From Gloeopeniophorella convolvens (taxonomy: Eukaryota; Basidiomycota; Agaricomycetes; Russulales), in contig WTXD01000056.1 in assembly GCA_022496205.1 (NCBI GenBank), forward strand, positions 62,001-126,000: a stretch of DNA of 64,000 nt, read 5' to 3'. Below, piece after piece: positions 48,064-59,234 of the stretch. The notes below the pieces were generated by a model, which was given only the letters and a program-made list of their open reading frames with translations, ran no database searches and was not told the DNA's origin. The position numbers and the translations under genes are program-made. Positions within the stretch are counted from its first letter, which is position 1. Every line of letters starts with the position of its first letter.

Positions 48064-50233
48064 TCAAGAAGGTGAGTACGCGAGGCGCTCCCAACCTAGC
48101 ACGTGTCCCCACGACCTCCACATCCTCTGCACGACGCGTAACTTCTCCTCTCGATCCAATGCGGGATCCTCCAGGTCCCCGATGTCCTCCAAGAACCCCT
48201 CCCTTAGCCTGCTCCGCGGTGGAAGCCACGCCTCCGCATATTGCCGGAGAGATGAGACCGAGAGCAGCAGCAGGCCCGCAGTGAGCGGCGGGATGGTGCT
48301 CTTCGCACCATCTGCACGCTTGTCACTTGCGTGGTGCCCGTGCCCGTGGGTGTGCGGCTGCGTGATAAGGAGGCGCTCGACGCGGCGCACCGCGAGCCAC
48401 GCGGCCGTGCGGCGTCTCCTGCCACCGAAACGACCATGCCCCGACGAGCCGATATACAGCCTACGCAGGTATCCGCCCGTGACGTAGACAATCGAGAACG
48501 CTGGCGCAACGCCAACGAAGGCGAACGTGAGCTCTTGCGATTTCAGCAACTTATCGATGCCTGCGAGCGCTTGGTCGATGTCCACCTAGAGGTCTATCAG
48601 CTGCTGATATTTACATAGTCACCTGATGTAAGGTACCTTCGCCTTTTGGATCTGAATGAATGCAGAACGAAGGAGCGTCCCGGAAACCGCAGAGCGTACA
48701 GGGTTCTTGATATCTTCTTCATAAATTTGGAGAATTGGGGTGAGATCGCCGAGGCGCAGCTTGCTGGAGAGGTCATCAAGCTGTATTGGGCTGTAATTCA
48801 ACTTGTCTTTGGCAAGTGACAGCGCCATGCGCTCAAGTGACTGCGCTCCCTCGTCAGAGGAATGGAGCCACGGAGGGTCCAAAATCATACCTGCATATCA
48901 GCGCTGATGCTCTCTTTCTGTACGATGACGCTTCCCTCTCCTCCGGTGCGGACTGTCTTGGCAATGTCGGTTAGTGGCTCTACTAGCCAACCCCGCCAAA
49001 ACCCTTTCAGAGTCTCCCATGCGTCGTTTGCAAGAGTGAGTAGCGTGTCCTGGGATCTATAGAGTTGTTGGGTGGCGTACAACGCCAACGGAGGGATGAC
49101 CAGAAGGCGCGGCCAGATCCTAACCAGTCTGCGAGGACGAAGGAGGGAATGGGAATGAAGTTGTTTTCGATGCAGAGACGTATGTAATGGCAAGATCCGA
49201 GAAGACGTGGTGGCTAGTGCGTCCAGGAGCGATGTAGGAGTGGCGATTTGAGCTGAGCTCGCTGATTGGCCAACTAATGTCTGATTGATGACCTCCAGGA
49301 ATGCAGAGCGCTCATCCAAGTCCTTCTGCAGAGTCCGAGAAAGCTCGTCGCGTCTGCTGGTCAGCTCCCCAAGTGCCTCGGCACGTTCGTCACGAATGCG
49401 CTCGAGCTCCTTGCGCTTCATGTGAATTTCTAGGCTTGTGAGCTGAACCGGTAGAGTGACATAATGGGCGAGATACTGAAAGACATGAGAAAGTGTGCGA
49501 GAAACTGAGATGACAATGTTGGAAGGGGATGTTGATGTCGGGTGAAGCGAAATGGTGTGTATTCCGAATGGTGCGATAGGTGGCGGTTGAAGCCTAGGGT
49601 GGCTACGTAGGTGAGGGAAGATGCTAGTGATGATTGAGCCGGGATGATCGCTGTCCTCGCCGAGGATGCTACGAATTGAAGAGAGCTTAAAGGTTGATAG
49701 CGACACAGATTGTTTATTGGACTGCAGGGTGTGTAGCACGTCTCTTAGAAGGTTGGAAACGCGGAGCGGCAAGGCTGTAAATGATTAGTGTCGTTGCAAG
49801 TCCCGAGTGAGTGTCACTTACTCTGAACAAGATAATGTACCACACTCAAACGTGATCTTTCGACGTCTGCCCACCACTCACCCTCCGTCTCTGCGAATGC
49901 GGCTTCAGCGAGCAGGGTGTCTAGAGCTTCCGCATAGACACCTGCCACAAGTCTACCAAGGACAGCATCCCTCAGGTCTTGTTCTCCACTGCGGGCCCCG
50001 CGGGAAGAGAGAGCTCCCGATGCCACGTTCTTATCTTCGAGCTTCTGAAGTGTTTGGATGGCGTCGCTGATATGCTCAGCTGACAGCGGAGGTGCGAGTG
50101 ATTGGAAGAGGGAATGAAGCACATCATTCGATGAGTCGGGGGAATAAGTTGTTGAACCATATTCCTCAGAGATGTTCAACTGGGACGGCGAAGAGCTGAG
50201 GATAAGCTTGTTTGTGATATGCGAGACCGACAT
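48064..50233 (-). CDS. NCA2: NCA2 family mitochondrial protein
   Basis: Mitochondrial membrane protein. In yeast it is needed for correct expression of the mitochondrial ATP6/ATP8 genes and has been linked to membrane lipid traffic. It starts MSVSHITNKLILSSSPS. Features in order: a soluble N-terminal part, a coiled-coil stretch (KRKELERIRDERAEALGEL), a membrane segment near RLLVIPPLALYATQQLYR, and the NCA2 core (LAKDKLNYSPIQLDDLSSKL, then RLGDLTPILQIYEEDIKNPV). DIDQALAGIDKLLKSQELTF, a further hydrophobic segment (AFVGVAPAFSIVYVTGGYL) and a His-rich loop follow. Exons are large and introns few. The gene appears intact. It is convergent with methyltransferase C. Confidence 0.88.
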
Positions 50234-50513
50234 CCCCTAATTGTCGCACGCTTGAGCTGAAGTAGCGTAGCGCCAACTGGCAGTGCTGGCGGGCGTTGGG
50301 CGGGCGTCCAAACTGCGACTAACGCGTGACGTCACTATCAGGTGACCCGCTGTTTATACGGCTTCCGAATTGTCTTGGCGGCTCTTAGCCCAGCCCTTGG
50401 ACTTGGACACCAACTATTTCCATTCACAAATGACCATAAAGTACATATGCAGATTCTACATCTGACTATCACCGGTGGCCGATGCTTCTTCAGGGCGGCG
50501 CGCGCAAGTGCAT

Positions 50514-51567
50514 CTAGCACGTGAATGGAGCAGGGCCTATCAAACAGTCGTCAGTCGTTTGGTCCTTTATCAGTGTCGACCTTCAGAGTACTCACCGGGG
50601 ACGGTGTAGGTGTCAACATTGTACACGTTCGCAATAGTGATTCCAGGGGTATCCGCTGCGTTCGAGGTCTCAGTAACTCTCTGTGTGGCGGCGTCGTCGA
50701 CTTACGCGTGTATACGCCAGGGATGCTGACCGTCGCCGGCTTGGCACTACCACCGCCTGTGACCTCAATCTGGGCGCAGCTTAGGTAGAACTGTGCTCCA
50801 GGGGAGGATTGGGCCATTTGAAGAGCTGAGTACCAGGTTTGTCAGATCCACGGGGTGTTGAACAGTGTTAGGTAAGCTTACCGATGTCCTCAACGCGAAG
50901 CAGGTACTGGCCGCTTGGGATACACGACGGGATCGTGAACGTCGCGTTTCCGCCGTTGATGTAGAGGCGATCCGAGCCCCACTGGTCGGCAGCAGTGTTG
51001 AAGCCGTCTTCCCAGATCTTGAACCACTTGAGGCCTGTGACATCAGTCTGGGTCGCCGAGGGGACGGCGGCCCTTCAAGGCGGATCAGTCATCTGGAGGT
51101 CCACGCCACGCGCCGATAACTTACAGGTAGGCCGTCAAGGGCCCCTTGTTCGTGGGCTGTAAATGGTTGCTGATCAGCTCAGCGATGACGCAAGGCGGGT
51201 TTTGTTCATACATCAATGGGGTCGGCAGGGTCGGGGCCGGTATATCCAGCCGAAGTGTGGTGGAAGATGGCACTGACGCTCGAGCCCGCAGGAACGGTGA
51301 GCACAGTACTCGACACGGGCTGAATGAATCCCGAGTTGCAGATTAGGTTATCGGAGGTGATGTCCAGGATCGCGTTGTCGGAGGAAGGGGTGCGGACGCC
51401 ATTGTAAAGGCCTTGGTATACACCGTTGATGTTCATGGCCTGTGGATTGCGCAGTCAGCAACGAATGACTGCAAGCACGTCGAGACACCCACAGAGAAAA
51501 CGGTCTTAGCAGACACAGAGCTGGCCAGAATGGCAACGGAGGCGAGTTTTGCGAAGGTGCTCTTCAT
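50514..51567 (-). CDS. AA9-family protein with N-terminal Lys in place of the copper-brace His
   Basis: Secreted member of the AA9 (GH61) lytic polysaccharide monooxygenase family, without CBM. The signal peptide ([20 protein letters not shown]) is followed by KTVFS and then, across an intron, [10 protein letters not shown]. Alignment with the neighbour ([17 protein letters not shown]) shows Lys exactly where the mature N-terminal His should be (codon 51505-51507). The second brace His pair (AIFHHTS) and the axial Tyr region ([12 protein letters not shown]) are kept. The second-sphere His (IALHAA in the neighbour) is Gln (IALQMA). It is unlikely to bind copper in the usual way. A TATA box lies about 60 bp upstream. 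Confidence 0.88.
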
Positions 51568-52254
51568 TTTTGCTTAGCTGTTTGAGGTGGTGTGCGCTAC
51601 TGTCACTGGAGGTAGAGATGCTCCCATTTTATACTTTCATGGGTCCATGCAATGCCGTAGTGCGCTGTTTGAGAGGAGCGTCACTTGTCTGCATACATCA
51701 GCTGCAACCTTCCAGTGACCTTCGCTCGCCTGCACCACAGTTCGCAGAGATGTGGTACGCGGGAGCCCGAGACCCGAATATGGAAATGGAGACTGCTGTC
51801 GTGACGAAAAGAGCTCGCCACTTCCGAGGTGCGAGGATCATCCGCTTGGCGCCAGAGGCAGCAGATACGACGCTGATTGCTGCAGCGTCATGACCTGTCA
51901 CCGCAACAGCGGGCCACCACTTAGTCCTTCGCGATGCCGCAAATAGAGGGCCGGCAAGCCGAACTTATTATTGGCAGATCAACTTGTGCGCTGCATGTCA
52001 GATGATATTTCGCAGCGTTCGCAACACCGACTAGAAGCACAAGGCATGCACCTGGCGCCGCGGACCCTTGCTGTCCGCCTTGCTGCCGTCCTTTGCCAAG
52101 GTGGCACGAGAGATAGTTCGGAGCAATGGGGGCTGGCATGCTTGATACACTTGATACATCACATTCGAGAACGTCACGGAAAATCGACACGTCCCAAGGA
52201 ACCACTGAGATAACGGCGCAAGTGAATTTCCGCCATTCAGCTGACCTCTCGTTC
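51568..52254. other. Intergenic region between AA9 genes
   Basis: 687 bp hold the promoter of the first AA9 gene and the 3' flank of the second. Open frames on both strands show no recognisable protein. Confidence 0.5.
51626..51633 (-). promoter_or_regulatory. TATA box of the Lys1 AA9 gene
   Basis: The minus strand reads TATAAAAT about 60 bp before the start codon, a strong consensus match. Confidence 0.6.
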
Positions 52255-53677
52255 TTAGAGACATTGGCTGTACTATTGTGGACGATGGTCATGTAAGCAG
52301 AGGCAACGCGGAGAAAAGGCGAAGGCGAAGACATACGTAAGCGCTGGAGACTGTGCACGTGTACGGAGAAGCGCATGCAGTCGGGCCGGTGTAGCTAGAG
52401 AAAAATCGCACGTCAGGACATGTTAGGCGGTCGTTCGTTGACTGATGTAAACGTACCCAATACCGCCGCACTGCGCATAGCGAGCAGCTGTTGCGGTAGA
52501 TGAAGATGACGGTGCGGAGGAGACAGTGGTTGAAACTGTCGTGCTGTGGGTTGTCGAGACCGTCGTGCTGACCGTCGAGCTGGAGCTGATAGGAGCAGAG
52601 CTGCCCGAGCAAGAGAAAACAGACGGCCCGGGAATCGTGTAGGACGACAGTTGCTGGTAGATGTTGATTTTGATACCAGGGTCAGTACCTGAACCGATGA
52701 ACGTGTAAATCTCGACTCAAATAGACAAGTAACATGTATGCAGTGACCTGTGTAGGCTCCCGGGAAGCTTACAGTCGCCGGGCTGGCGCTGCCGCCTCCA
52801 GTGATGGAAAGCTGGGCGCACTCCATCTAATCACTGCGTGAGAAGCTGCTGCTGCAAACAAGTGAACCAACGTACATAGAGCTGGGCGCCAGGGTACGAT
52901 GAGGCAGCATGAAGAGCTAGAACTCCTCGTTGGACACAACTGACTGGGAGAGGTGGACAAGGAGATTTACCGATGATTTCTACGCGCATCAAATATTGCC
53001 CTGCCGCGATGCAGCTGGGGATCGTGAATGTAACCTTGCCCTTATTGGCGATGAGTCGGTCAACACCCCATGATTGGTCAGAAGGGGTGAGGCCGTCTTC
53101 GTAGATCTTGAACCAGCTGAGGCCAGTCACATCTGTTTGCAAGGCATTCGGCACCTTCGCCCTGAAAAGATGTCGCTTAGTCAAGAGACCAAGTGAAGAG
53201 GTATCAGCCAGACTGACAGATAAACCAACACGGGTCCTTTGTGACTGGGGTCGATCGGATCGGCAGAGTCGGAAGGGTCTGCACCGGCAAGGGTATGATG
53301 CCATTCAGCTGTCACTTGTGCACCTGCGGGTGTGCTGATGATGACCGTTGAGACTGGCTGCTGGTAGGGGTTGATGCCGCCATTGCAGATCACGTCGTTC
53401 GACGTCACGTCCGTGATTGGCTAAAGGGTTGGAACTTCAATGGACTCGTAGCATGCACATATCTGGACGAAACTCACGCCATCGTAAGTCGGGACACGGA
53501 TACCATTGATGTGGCCCTGGTCTACACCGTTGACATAGACCTCCTGCAATACGCGGATAATGTGCGGTGAGTTGACACGTGGGAAAGAGAACAGGCAATC
53601 GTCCGAACCTGAAAAATCGTGTGCGCCGACGCGGACGCAGTGAGCGCCAAGAATGACGCGAGAGGTGAAAACTTCAT
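52255..53677 (-). CDS. AA9 lytic polysaccharide monooxygenase with C-terminal CBM1
   Basis: Secreted copper enzyme that oxidatively cleaves cellulose. The signal peptide ([18 protein letters not shown]) leaves mature HTIFQ, with His1 of the copper brace. The second His lies in AEWHHT, the second-sphere His in [10 protein letters not shown] and the axial Tyr in [21 protein letters not shown] and [20 protein letters not shown] are family landmarks. A Ser/Thr linker leads to a fungal CBM1 ([20 protein letters not shown], ending YSQCL), assembled over two introns. A TTATATA element (53731-53737) lies about 55 bp upstream of the start. All catalytic residues are present. Confidence 0.93.
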
Positions 53678-54411
53678 CGTACAAACACTAGAAACCGGTG
53701 GTTACAGAGGGTCATACGATCCTCGCCACGTTATATACTGCTGCGGCATTATTATGCGAGGTTCCTGGAACAAAAGCTTGCGCCACGGCCGCCAATCATG
53801 CAGGTCTCGTATCAAGTGCTCTGTGCAGTGTGAACGTCATATGATCCGAAGGTGAGCTCGAATAGGATGCGGGGTCGGTTGAATAACGAATGAGGGTTGC
53901 GAGAGGGGTGTGGGGTACGTGAGGAAAGCGAAGTTTTAGCAAAGCTTCTCCGAGAAGAGCATCACCAAGGCACGAGTGGGGAAGCTTTAATGTCGGACCC
54001 GACAACCCTGCGGTATTTAAGCTGGACCAGCAACTGGAATGCGCGCTGGAAGGGATAAAGGAGTCGGGTGGTATATTCATCGTGCTTGACAATGCTGCTG
54101 TAAAACAAATCCTGGGGCCTATCTGGCTATCTGGAGAGGTGGTTGGCAGTACATCGGATATTCACAACGGACATCCGCGCGACAGACAGACGTCTGTCCC
54201 GGCACTCTGTCGGGAAGGCCACCGGCGAAGTGAAGACACTTCTTGTCTCAATTTCTCGCAACAGCACGCGCCAAGATAGGTACTCAATAGACCTGACCAA
54301 GCGGCATTCCCATTCAGGGGCGGAAGTCAGCCAGTTTGAACGAAGCCGCGAGCAGGAGGATTCTGACATACATTCCGGGTACCGGATGGCAAACTACTCC
54401 AGAGTATGATC
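53678..54411. other. Intergenic region with one unassigned frame
   Basis: 734 bp. A plus-strand frame ending at the stop at 54277-54279 contains the protein-like stretch KLDQQLECALEGIKESGGIF then IVLDNAAVKQILG, but no start or family could be assigned. The TATA element of the CBM1-bearing AA9 gene is at 53731-53737. Confidence 0.3.
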
Positions 54412-55135
54412 TTAATCATCTCGCCATGCGACTTGGCCTGTAGTCCACCGATCTCCCCACATCACCCGTTTATGGTAGGTCTTGCGCAGTTCGCGGAATT
54501 CCTTTACGAAGTCATCAACCTCCTTGCCGTTTGTATTTGCCGCTGAGGGGCCCGATGACGTAGATCGCATGAAGGAGGATGCAAGGGTCTCGGAGAGGTC
54601 ATCCTGTGCCGTTGTGGCATGCCGAAGCCGCATGAGGAGGAATTGCGGGGTGAATCGCTGTGCTTCTGCTCAGCAGGGCTATACAGTCGCGGCAACAAAG
54701 TGTCGGCGTACCTGGTAGACTTCTCTCTGCTCTCGTTGTAGCTCCGCCCACCGCGCTTCCAATGACTTTGCCTCATCAAAAGTATCTTTAGTTTCTGAGC
54801 GGAGCTGATACAGCTCGTCGCGCAGAGCTAGATTCTGATCTGTTGCACGGTCACGGATGAGACAAAGTAAGACCCGAGTCACAGATACGGGCGTACTTGC
54901 AATCGACTCATTTGCAAGCCCCAGTTCTTCCTGGTTCTGATATAGTTCGTTCACTTTGGTAAGGGAATGGAAGACGGCTTGGAAGTAATTGGGGTCAGTG
55001 AGCATGTCTTCCAGGTCCTCACGCCTATATGAACGCAGCTCGTGAGTCGTTGGAGTTCCGGTAGAATAGATGCAATCAGCACGTTAAATGCGCCAACTCG
55101 GGGAACTCGTTAGTCAATGGAGTTTGGATTGACAT
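54412..55135 (-). CDS. VPS37: ESCRT-I subunit VPS37 (Mod_r domain)
   Basis: Component of ESCRT-I, which sorts ubiquitinated membrane proteins into multivesicular bodies. Exons 55083-55135, 54897-55024, 54712-54839 and 54412-54657 join in frame to 184 residues. It starts MSIQTPLTNEFPELAHLTRE. The Mod_r domain runs through LEDMLTDPNYFQAVFHSL, a coiled coil (DELYQLRSETKDTFDEAKSL) and VDDFVKEFRELRKTYHKRV. It lacks the N-terminal UEV-like extension of some animal VPS37 proteins, as is usual in fungi. It shares a 170-bp divergent promoter with RRP40. Confidence 0.9.
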
Positions 55136-55305
55136 ATCGTAGGGAGATTCGTGCGTTGATATAGATGTAGTGTGTGTGTGATCAAGGATCTAGTCGAGGA
55201 TGGTGGCACCTGGAACGGACCTGAGCGGACCCTTGACGCCGGCTGCCGCGTCCCGATGTGCGCGCCTGACCGTTGCCTGACCACTTCCCTGGCTCTGTAG
55301 CAAAC
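55136..55305. promoter_or_regulatory. Bidirectional promoter VPS37/RRP40
   Basis: 170 bp lie between two divergent start codons, so both core promoters must lie here or overlap the neighbouring leaders. No TATA box was seen, as is common for housekeeping pairs. Confidence 0.6.
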
Positions 55306-56173
55306 ATGTCTGTCGTCCTTCCCGGCGAACTCGTCTACGCACAACACAAGAATATAAAACTAGGCCCCGGGCTTCAGCAAGTGATCGGTGAACAGGGCGA
55401 GTCGTCAACTGTCGTGACGCGCGCCGGAACCCTAGAACAAAACGCCAAAGGAAACAAGTTCTGGGTAGAAGGCAATTCTCGCCGTGTGCGTCTCCTCATA
55501 ACTTCCCATTGGCCATGCATCTCATTCGTCTGTCTGGAAGTATGTGCCCGCACCACAGGAACCTGTCGTTGGCATTATCAGCGCACGTCAAGGCGAGGGT
55601 TGGCGTGTAGACATTGGTTCAGCCCATCAAGCGTCTCTCGACGGGCTTGCGTTCGAAGGCGCGAGCAGGCGGAACCGGCCAAACTTGAAGGCAAGTTCCC
55701 AGTTGTTTCGCTGTTAGTCTCGGAGGGTACAAGTTCAACCTCGCTTTCGCCTAGGTCAATGCACTCGTGTATGCGCGTGTATCTCTCGCCCACAAGGATA
55801 TGGACCCGGAACTCGAGTGTTTTGACGCGCAGACACGCAAAGCAGATGGGTTTGGAGAGCTGAAAGGGGGCTTCTTGGTGCGATGTAGTCTCAAGATGTC
55901 TCGAAAGTGAGTGTTACCAGGCGATCATGGGCTATGGCGTCGCTCATGGGCAATGCGTGCAGTCTCCTGGACCCAAATTACTTTCTGCTGCCTCTGCTCG
56001 GATCGCGTTTTCCATTGGACGCAGCGGTCGGAATGAACGGCAGGGTCTGGATTAGTGCCAAAGAGGTCAAGCAAACGATCGCCGCATCGCGATGCATTGA
56101 CGCCGCTGATCCGGACGGTGGCTGCATGGACCAAGCCGCTGTCAAAAAATTCCTGAACACACTCGATTTATGA
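55306..56173 (+). CDS. RRP40: RNA exosome cap subunit RRP40
   Basis: S1/KH cap protein of the nuclear and cytoplasmic exosome, which guides RNA to the 3'-5' nucleases. Exons 55306-55485, 55541-55690, 55755-55906 and 55963-56173 give 230 residues. Landmarks: VVLPGELV, NKFWVEGNSRR|YVPAP, VVGIISARQGEGWRVDIG (S1), LDGLAFEGASRRNRPNLK, VSLAHKDMDPELECFDA and, in the KH-like part, GMNGRVWI. The second intron begins GCAAGT (55691) and ends CTAG, a GC-AG intron; no GT donor would keep NLK|VNALVYARV in frame. Confidence 0.92.
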
Positions 56174-56357
56174 CATGTCCAAGTTCTGGAGGAGTATCGC
56201 ACCTAAGGACAATCAAGTGATAGGTAAGGAACGTGATGTAGTAATGTCATAAGAGTACAATGTAATACAGACAGTCTGTCTAATAGATAGAATGAGGACG
56301 CAACGCACGCAATGTTGCTACTAAAATTTCTCACCGAAAGCTTAGAGGAGCAACAAA

Positions 56358-57047
56358 TCAATCATCGTCAGCTATACGAGCCCGTTTATTTGGCCGCCTG
56401 CTGCTTGCTGTGATGGTACTCCCCTCATCATCGCTGACAGTACCGACGCTACGCCGGCTGGCAGCTGCCCGCTTTTTCCGTTGATACTCTCGATCACGGT
56501 TCTTCTTGAGTTGCGCAGCCGTGAGCTCTGGCGCTCTAGGTGCGGGAGGGAGGACGACTGTTGTGAGCCCCGACATCGGCTGCCTGAGTTCCTCAGCTGG
56601 CGCGGCGGATTCCTCTCCTTCACCGGAAAGTTCTAGGGACTGATCATAGGCGGTTCGAATCAGCCGTACGTGCTTATTATATATGTAATCAACTTACTCT
56701 TTGGTATGTAAGACTACTCGTTGAGAACAGCCTGTCGGCGTCACTCAATTCGTAGCGCTTCTTCGTTACTTGGTTCTTCAGGTATCCCTCGAACCCATGA
56801 ATGATATTACCCCCGCTATGAGCAGAGGTATCCACAAGGTACTGGCCCTCAAGGGTGTGCATTTGCACCTCTAGTTGAGCCTTGGGGCCGGTCGCGGTCA
56901 GAGCAGCACAGAAGGCTACTACTATGAAACTCACTAGTTGCTTGTCCAGAGCTCGCTTTTTCATCAGAGCCTGTATGAGCTCCTTCTTCGCAGAAATGAT
57001 ACGGGTCTTCTCATCCGCGGTAGGAACGGGACCCTCGGTAGCCGCCA
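56358..57047 (-). CDS. EAF6: EAF6 subunit of NuA4-type histone acetyltransferase complexes
   Basis: Small conserved subunit of NuA4 (and metazoan HBO1/MOZ) histone acetyltransferase complexes. The start was chosen at the ATG at 57047 (MAATEGPVPTADEKTR). A coiled-coil segment (ISAKKELIQALMKKRALDKQ) precedes the EAF6 core LEVQMHTLEGQYLVDTSAHS then GGNIIHGFEGYLKNQ and RLFSTSSLTYQR. The C-terminus is basic, with NLS-like stretches (REYQRKKRAAASRR; RRPNKRARIADDD). An in-frame ATG lies upstream at 57144, but it would add a segment that does not resemble the family. Divergent from RPT5. Confidence 0.9.
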
Positions 57048-57233
57048 TGAGTCGGACAGTGCGCTGCTCGCCGCCGTTCGACGCCTGGCTTGACCAGCTA
57101 GACGCGATCCCGGAGGCCGGACCGCCGTCAATGCATATCTGCACGTGTGTGTCACGTGCTATGGGCTTAGCTAAACGGGACGCGCGTCCGAGTTCTGCGC
57201 TCTACTCACTGAACACCTTCGTCATTGCCCATC
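57048..57233. promoter_or_regulatory. Bidirectional promoter EAF6/RPT5
   Basis: 186 bp lie between the divergent starts of EAF6 and RPT5. It contains CACGTG at 57153-57158-like sequence (GTCACGTGCTATG) and no clear TATA box. Confidence 0.55.
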
Positions 57234-58873
57234 ATGTCCGCCGTTCCTCCCGGAGACCACCCAAGTAACAACGCCTCTAGGGGAGACCCAGAGAAGCAAG
57301 CCTCTGTGCCCTCAGCGCCGGCTGCGCAAACAGAAGCGTCCGAGATGGATACAACACCGGACCAGCCTGCGGAGGAGAGCTGGGAAGACATTCCAGAGGA
57401 CATCATAGAGCTTGACACGGACGACATTTTGACGCGGGTTAGACTTATTGACAACGACATCAAAGTACGTGTTCCATGTCATTGTGGTGAGAACTGCGCG
57501 AACTTTGAGAGCAGGTTATGCGGTCAGAGCAGATGCGGTTAGGTCATGAGCAAAACGTCATGAAGGAGAAGATCAGGGATAATGGAGAGAAGATCAAGCA
57601 GAACAAGGTGCTCCCGTACCTGGTGGCCAATGTCGTGGAGGTGCGTACGTATATTCGTCTGCCACGCTCGCTTGCCTGAACCTAGCGCTCTAGATCTTGA
57701 ACGTCGACCCTGAAGGCGAAGAGGATGGCGCAAATCAGGATTTAGACTCTATGCGCAAAGGAAAGACAGCAGTGATCAAGACTTCCACCCGCCAAACCGT
57801 TTTCCTCCCTCTTATCGGCCTGGTGCCTCCGGAAAGGCTTGAGCCACAAGACCTTATTGGTGTCAATAAGGATTCATATCTTGTCCTTGACACGCTTCCC
57901 GCAGAGTATGATTCGCGTGTAAAGGCTATGGAGGTTGACGAGCGGCCGACGGAGACTTACACTGACATCGGTGGACTGGAGAAGCAAATCGAGGAGCTCG
58001 TTGAGGCTATTGTTCTTCCCATGGAGCAGGCAGACAAGTTCAAGACAATCGGCATCAAGCCACCAAAGGGTTGCTTGATGTACGGAGCTCCCGGTGAGTC
58101 TTCCCCGCTCTCGGGTATCGCAATTGGTACTGATTTCTTGAAGGAACTGGAAAGACTCTCCTCGCTCGTGCCTGCGCCGCACAAACAAATGCTTGCTATC
58201 TCAAGCTTGCCGGTCCATCATTGGTTCAGATGTTTATCGGAGACGGCGCTAAGCTCGTTCGAGATGCGTTCAAGCTTGCAAAGGAGAAGGCACCTGCCAT
58301 TATCTTCATTGATGAGTTGGATGCTATTGGGACCAAACGGTTCGACTCGGACAAGTCCGGAGACCGGGAGGTGCAACGGACAATGTTGGAGCTGCTTAAT
58401 CAGCTTGACGGTTTCAGCAGTGACGAGAGAATCAAGGTGCGTCGATGCTCATAGGCTTCTTTCTGCGGGCTAAATGGACGTGTAGGTTATCGCGGCGACA
58501 AATCGCATCGACATTCTTGACCCAGCACTGCTTCGTTCGGGTCGTCTTGACCGGAAGATCGAGTTCCCACTCCCAGGCGAGACCGCACGCGCACGTATCC
58601 TCGAAATCCACTCCCGCAAGATGACTGTTGGCCCCGACGTCAACTTTGAGGAGCTTGCACGCAGCACTGACGAGTTCAATGGTGCACAGCTCAAGGCTGT
58701 CTGCGTAGAGGCCGGTATGATTGCCCTCCGTGAGGGCGCGACGAAGCTTGGGCATGAACACTTCATCAGCGGTATCGCAGAGGGTACGCTTCCTTCTATC
58801 ACGAGCTCTCATGCCACTGACGCGTCGCCCAGTGCAAAGCAAGAAGAAGAACGATCTCATGTACTTCGCGTAG
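57234..58873 (+). CDS. RPT5: 26S proteasome regulatory ATPase RPT5
   Basis: AAA ATPase of the 19S base ring that unfolds substrates and opens the 20S gate. Six exons (57234-57464, 57515-57640, 57694-58093, 58144-58436, 58486-58783, 58833-58873) give 462 residues. After an acidic N-terminus comes a coiled coil ([20 protein letters not shown]), the OB region and the ATPase: Walker A GAPGTGKT (across an intron), Walker [13 protein letters not shown], sensor VIAATNRID and arginine fingers in [13 protein letters not shown]. The C-terminus is NDLMYFA, so the HbYX gate-opening motif has Phe rather than Tyr at the penultimate position. Confidence 0.96.
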
Positions 58874-59234
58874 TCTTGTGCCCTGTATTCTCATTCTTTT
58901 CATGGATTTATTGTACACTCGCGAGTATTCTTGCGTCCCTTCCCTGAGCGCCGAGTGCGTCGGTAGCAAGGTGTAGCGTCATCAATACTGCGAACTGCAA
59001 TACTAGTGAGAACGCGAAGATGTAGTGAGGGAAGTGGCGCGCCGCGTCGCGTTATGCATCCGCGTCAGGTCGCGTCGCGGTGCACGTGACTAGACGTGTC
59101 GATTGATAGGCTGTCCCAGCCACTCGGACTCGGACTCGACTACTTCCCAGTACCTACTACTCCTCATCCACTGGGGATACTCTGCAAGCTAGCACACCTT
59201 TCATAATCGACACAGGCGGATAGCGTATTTACTC
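58874..59234. other. Intergenic region
   Basis: 361 bp lie between RPT5 and the F-box gene, both on the plus strand. It contains a GGTGCACGTGACTAG stretch near 59080 (CACGTG core), possibly a bHLH site. No gene was seen. Confidence 0.45.

Noticed and set aside
56640..56690. GGTTCGAATC resembling a tRNA B-box
   Set aside because: It lies in an intron of EAF6, and I found no matching A-box or cloverleaf stems at the right spacing.
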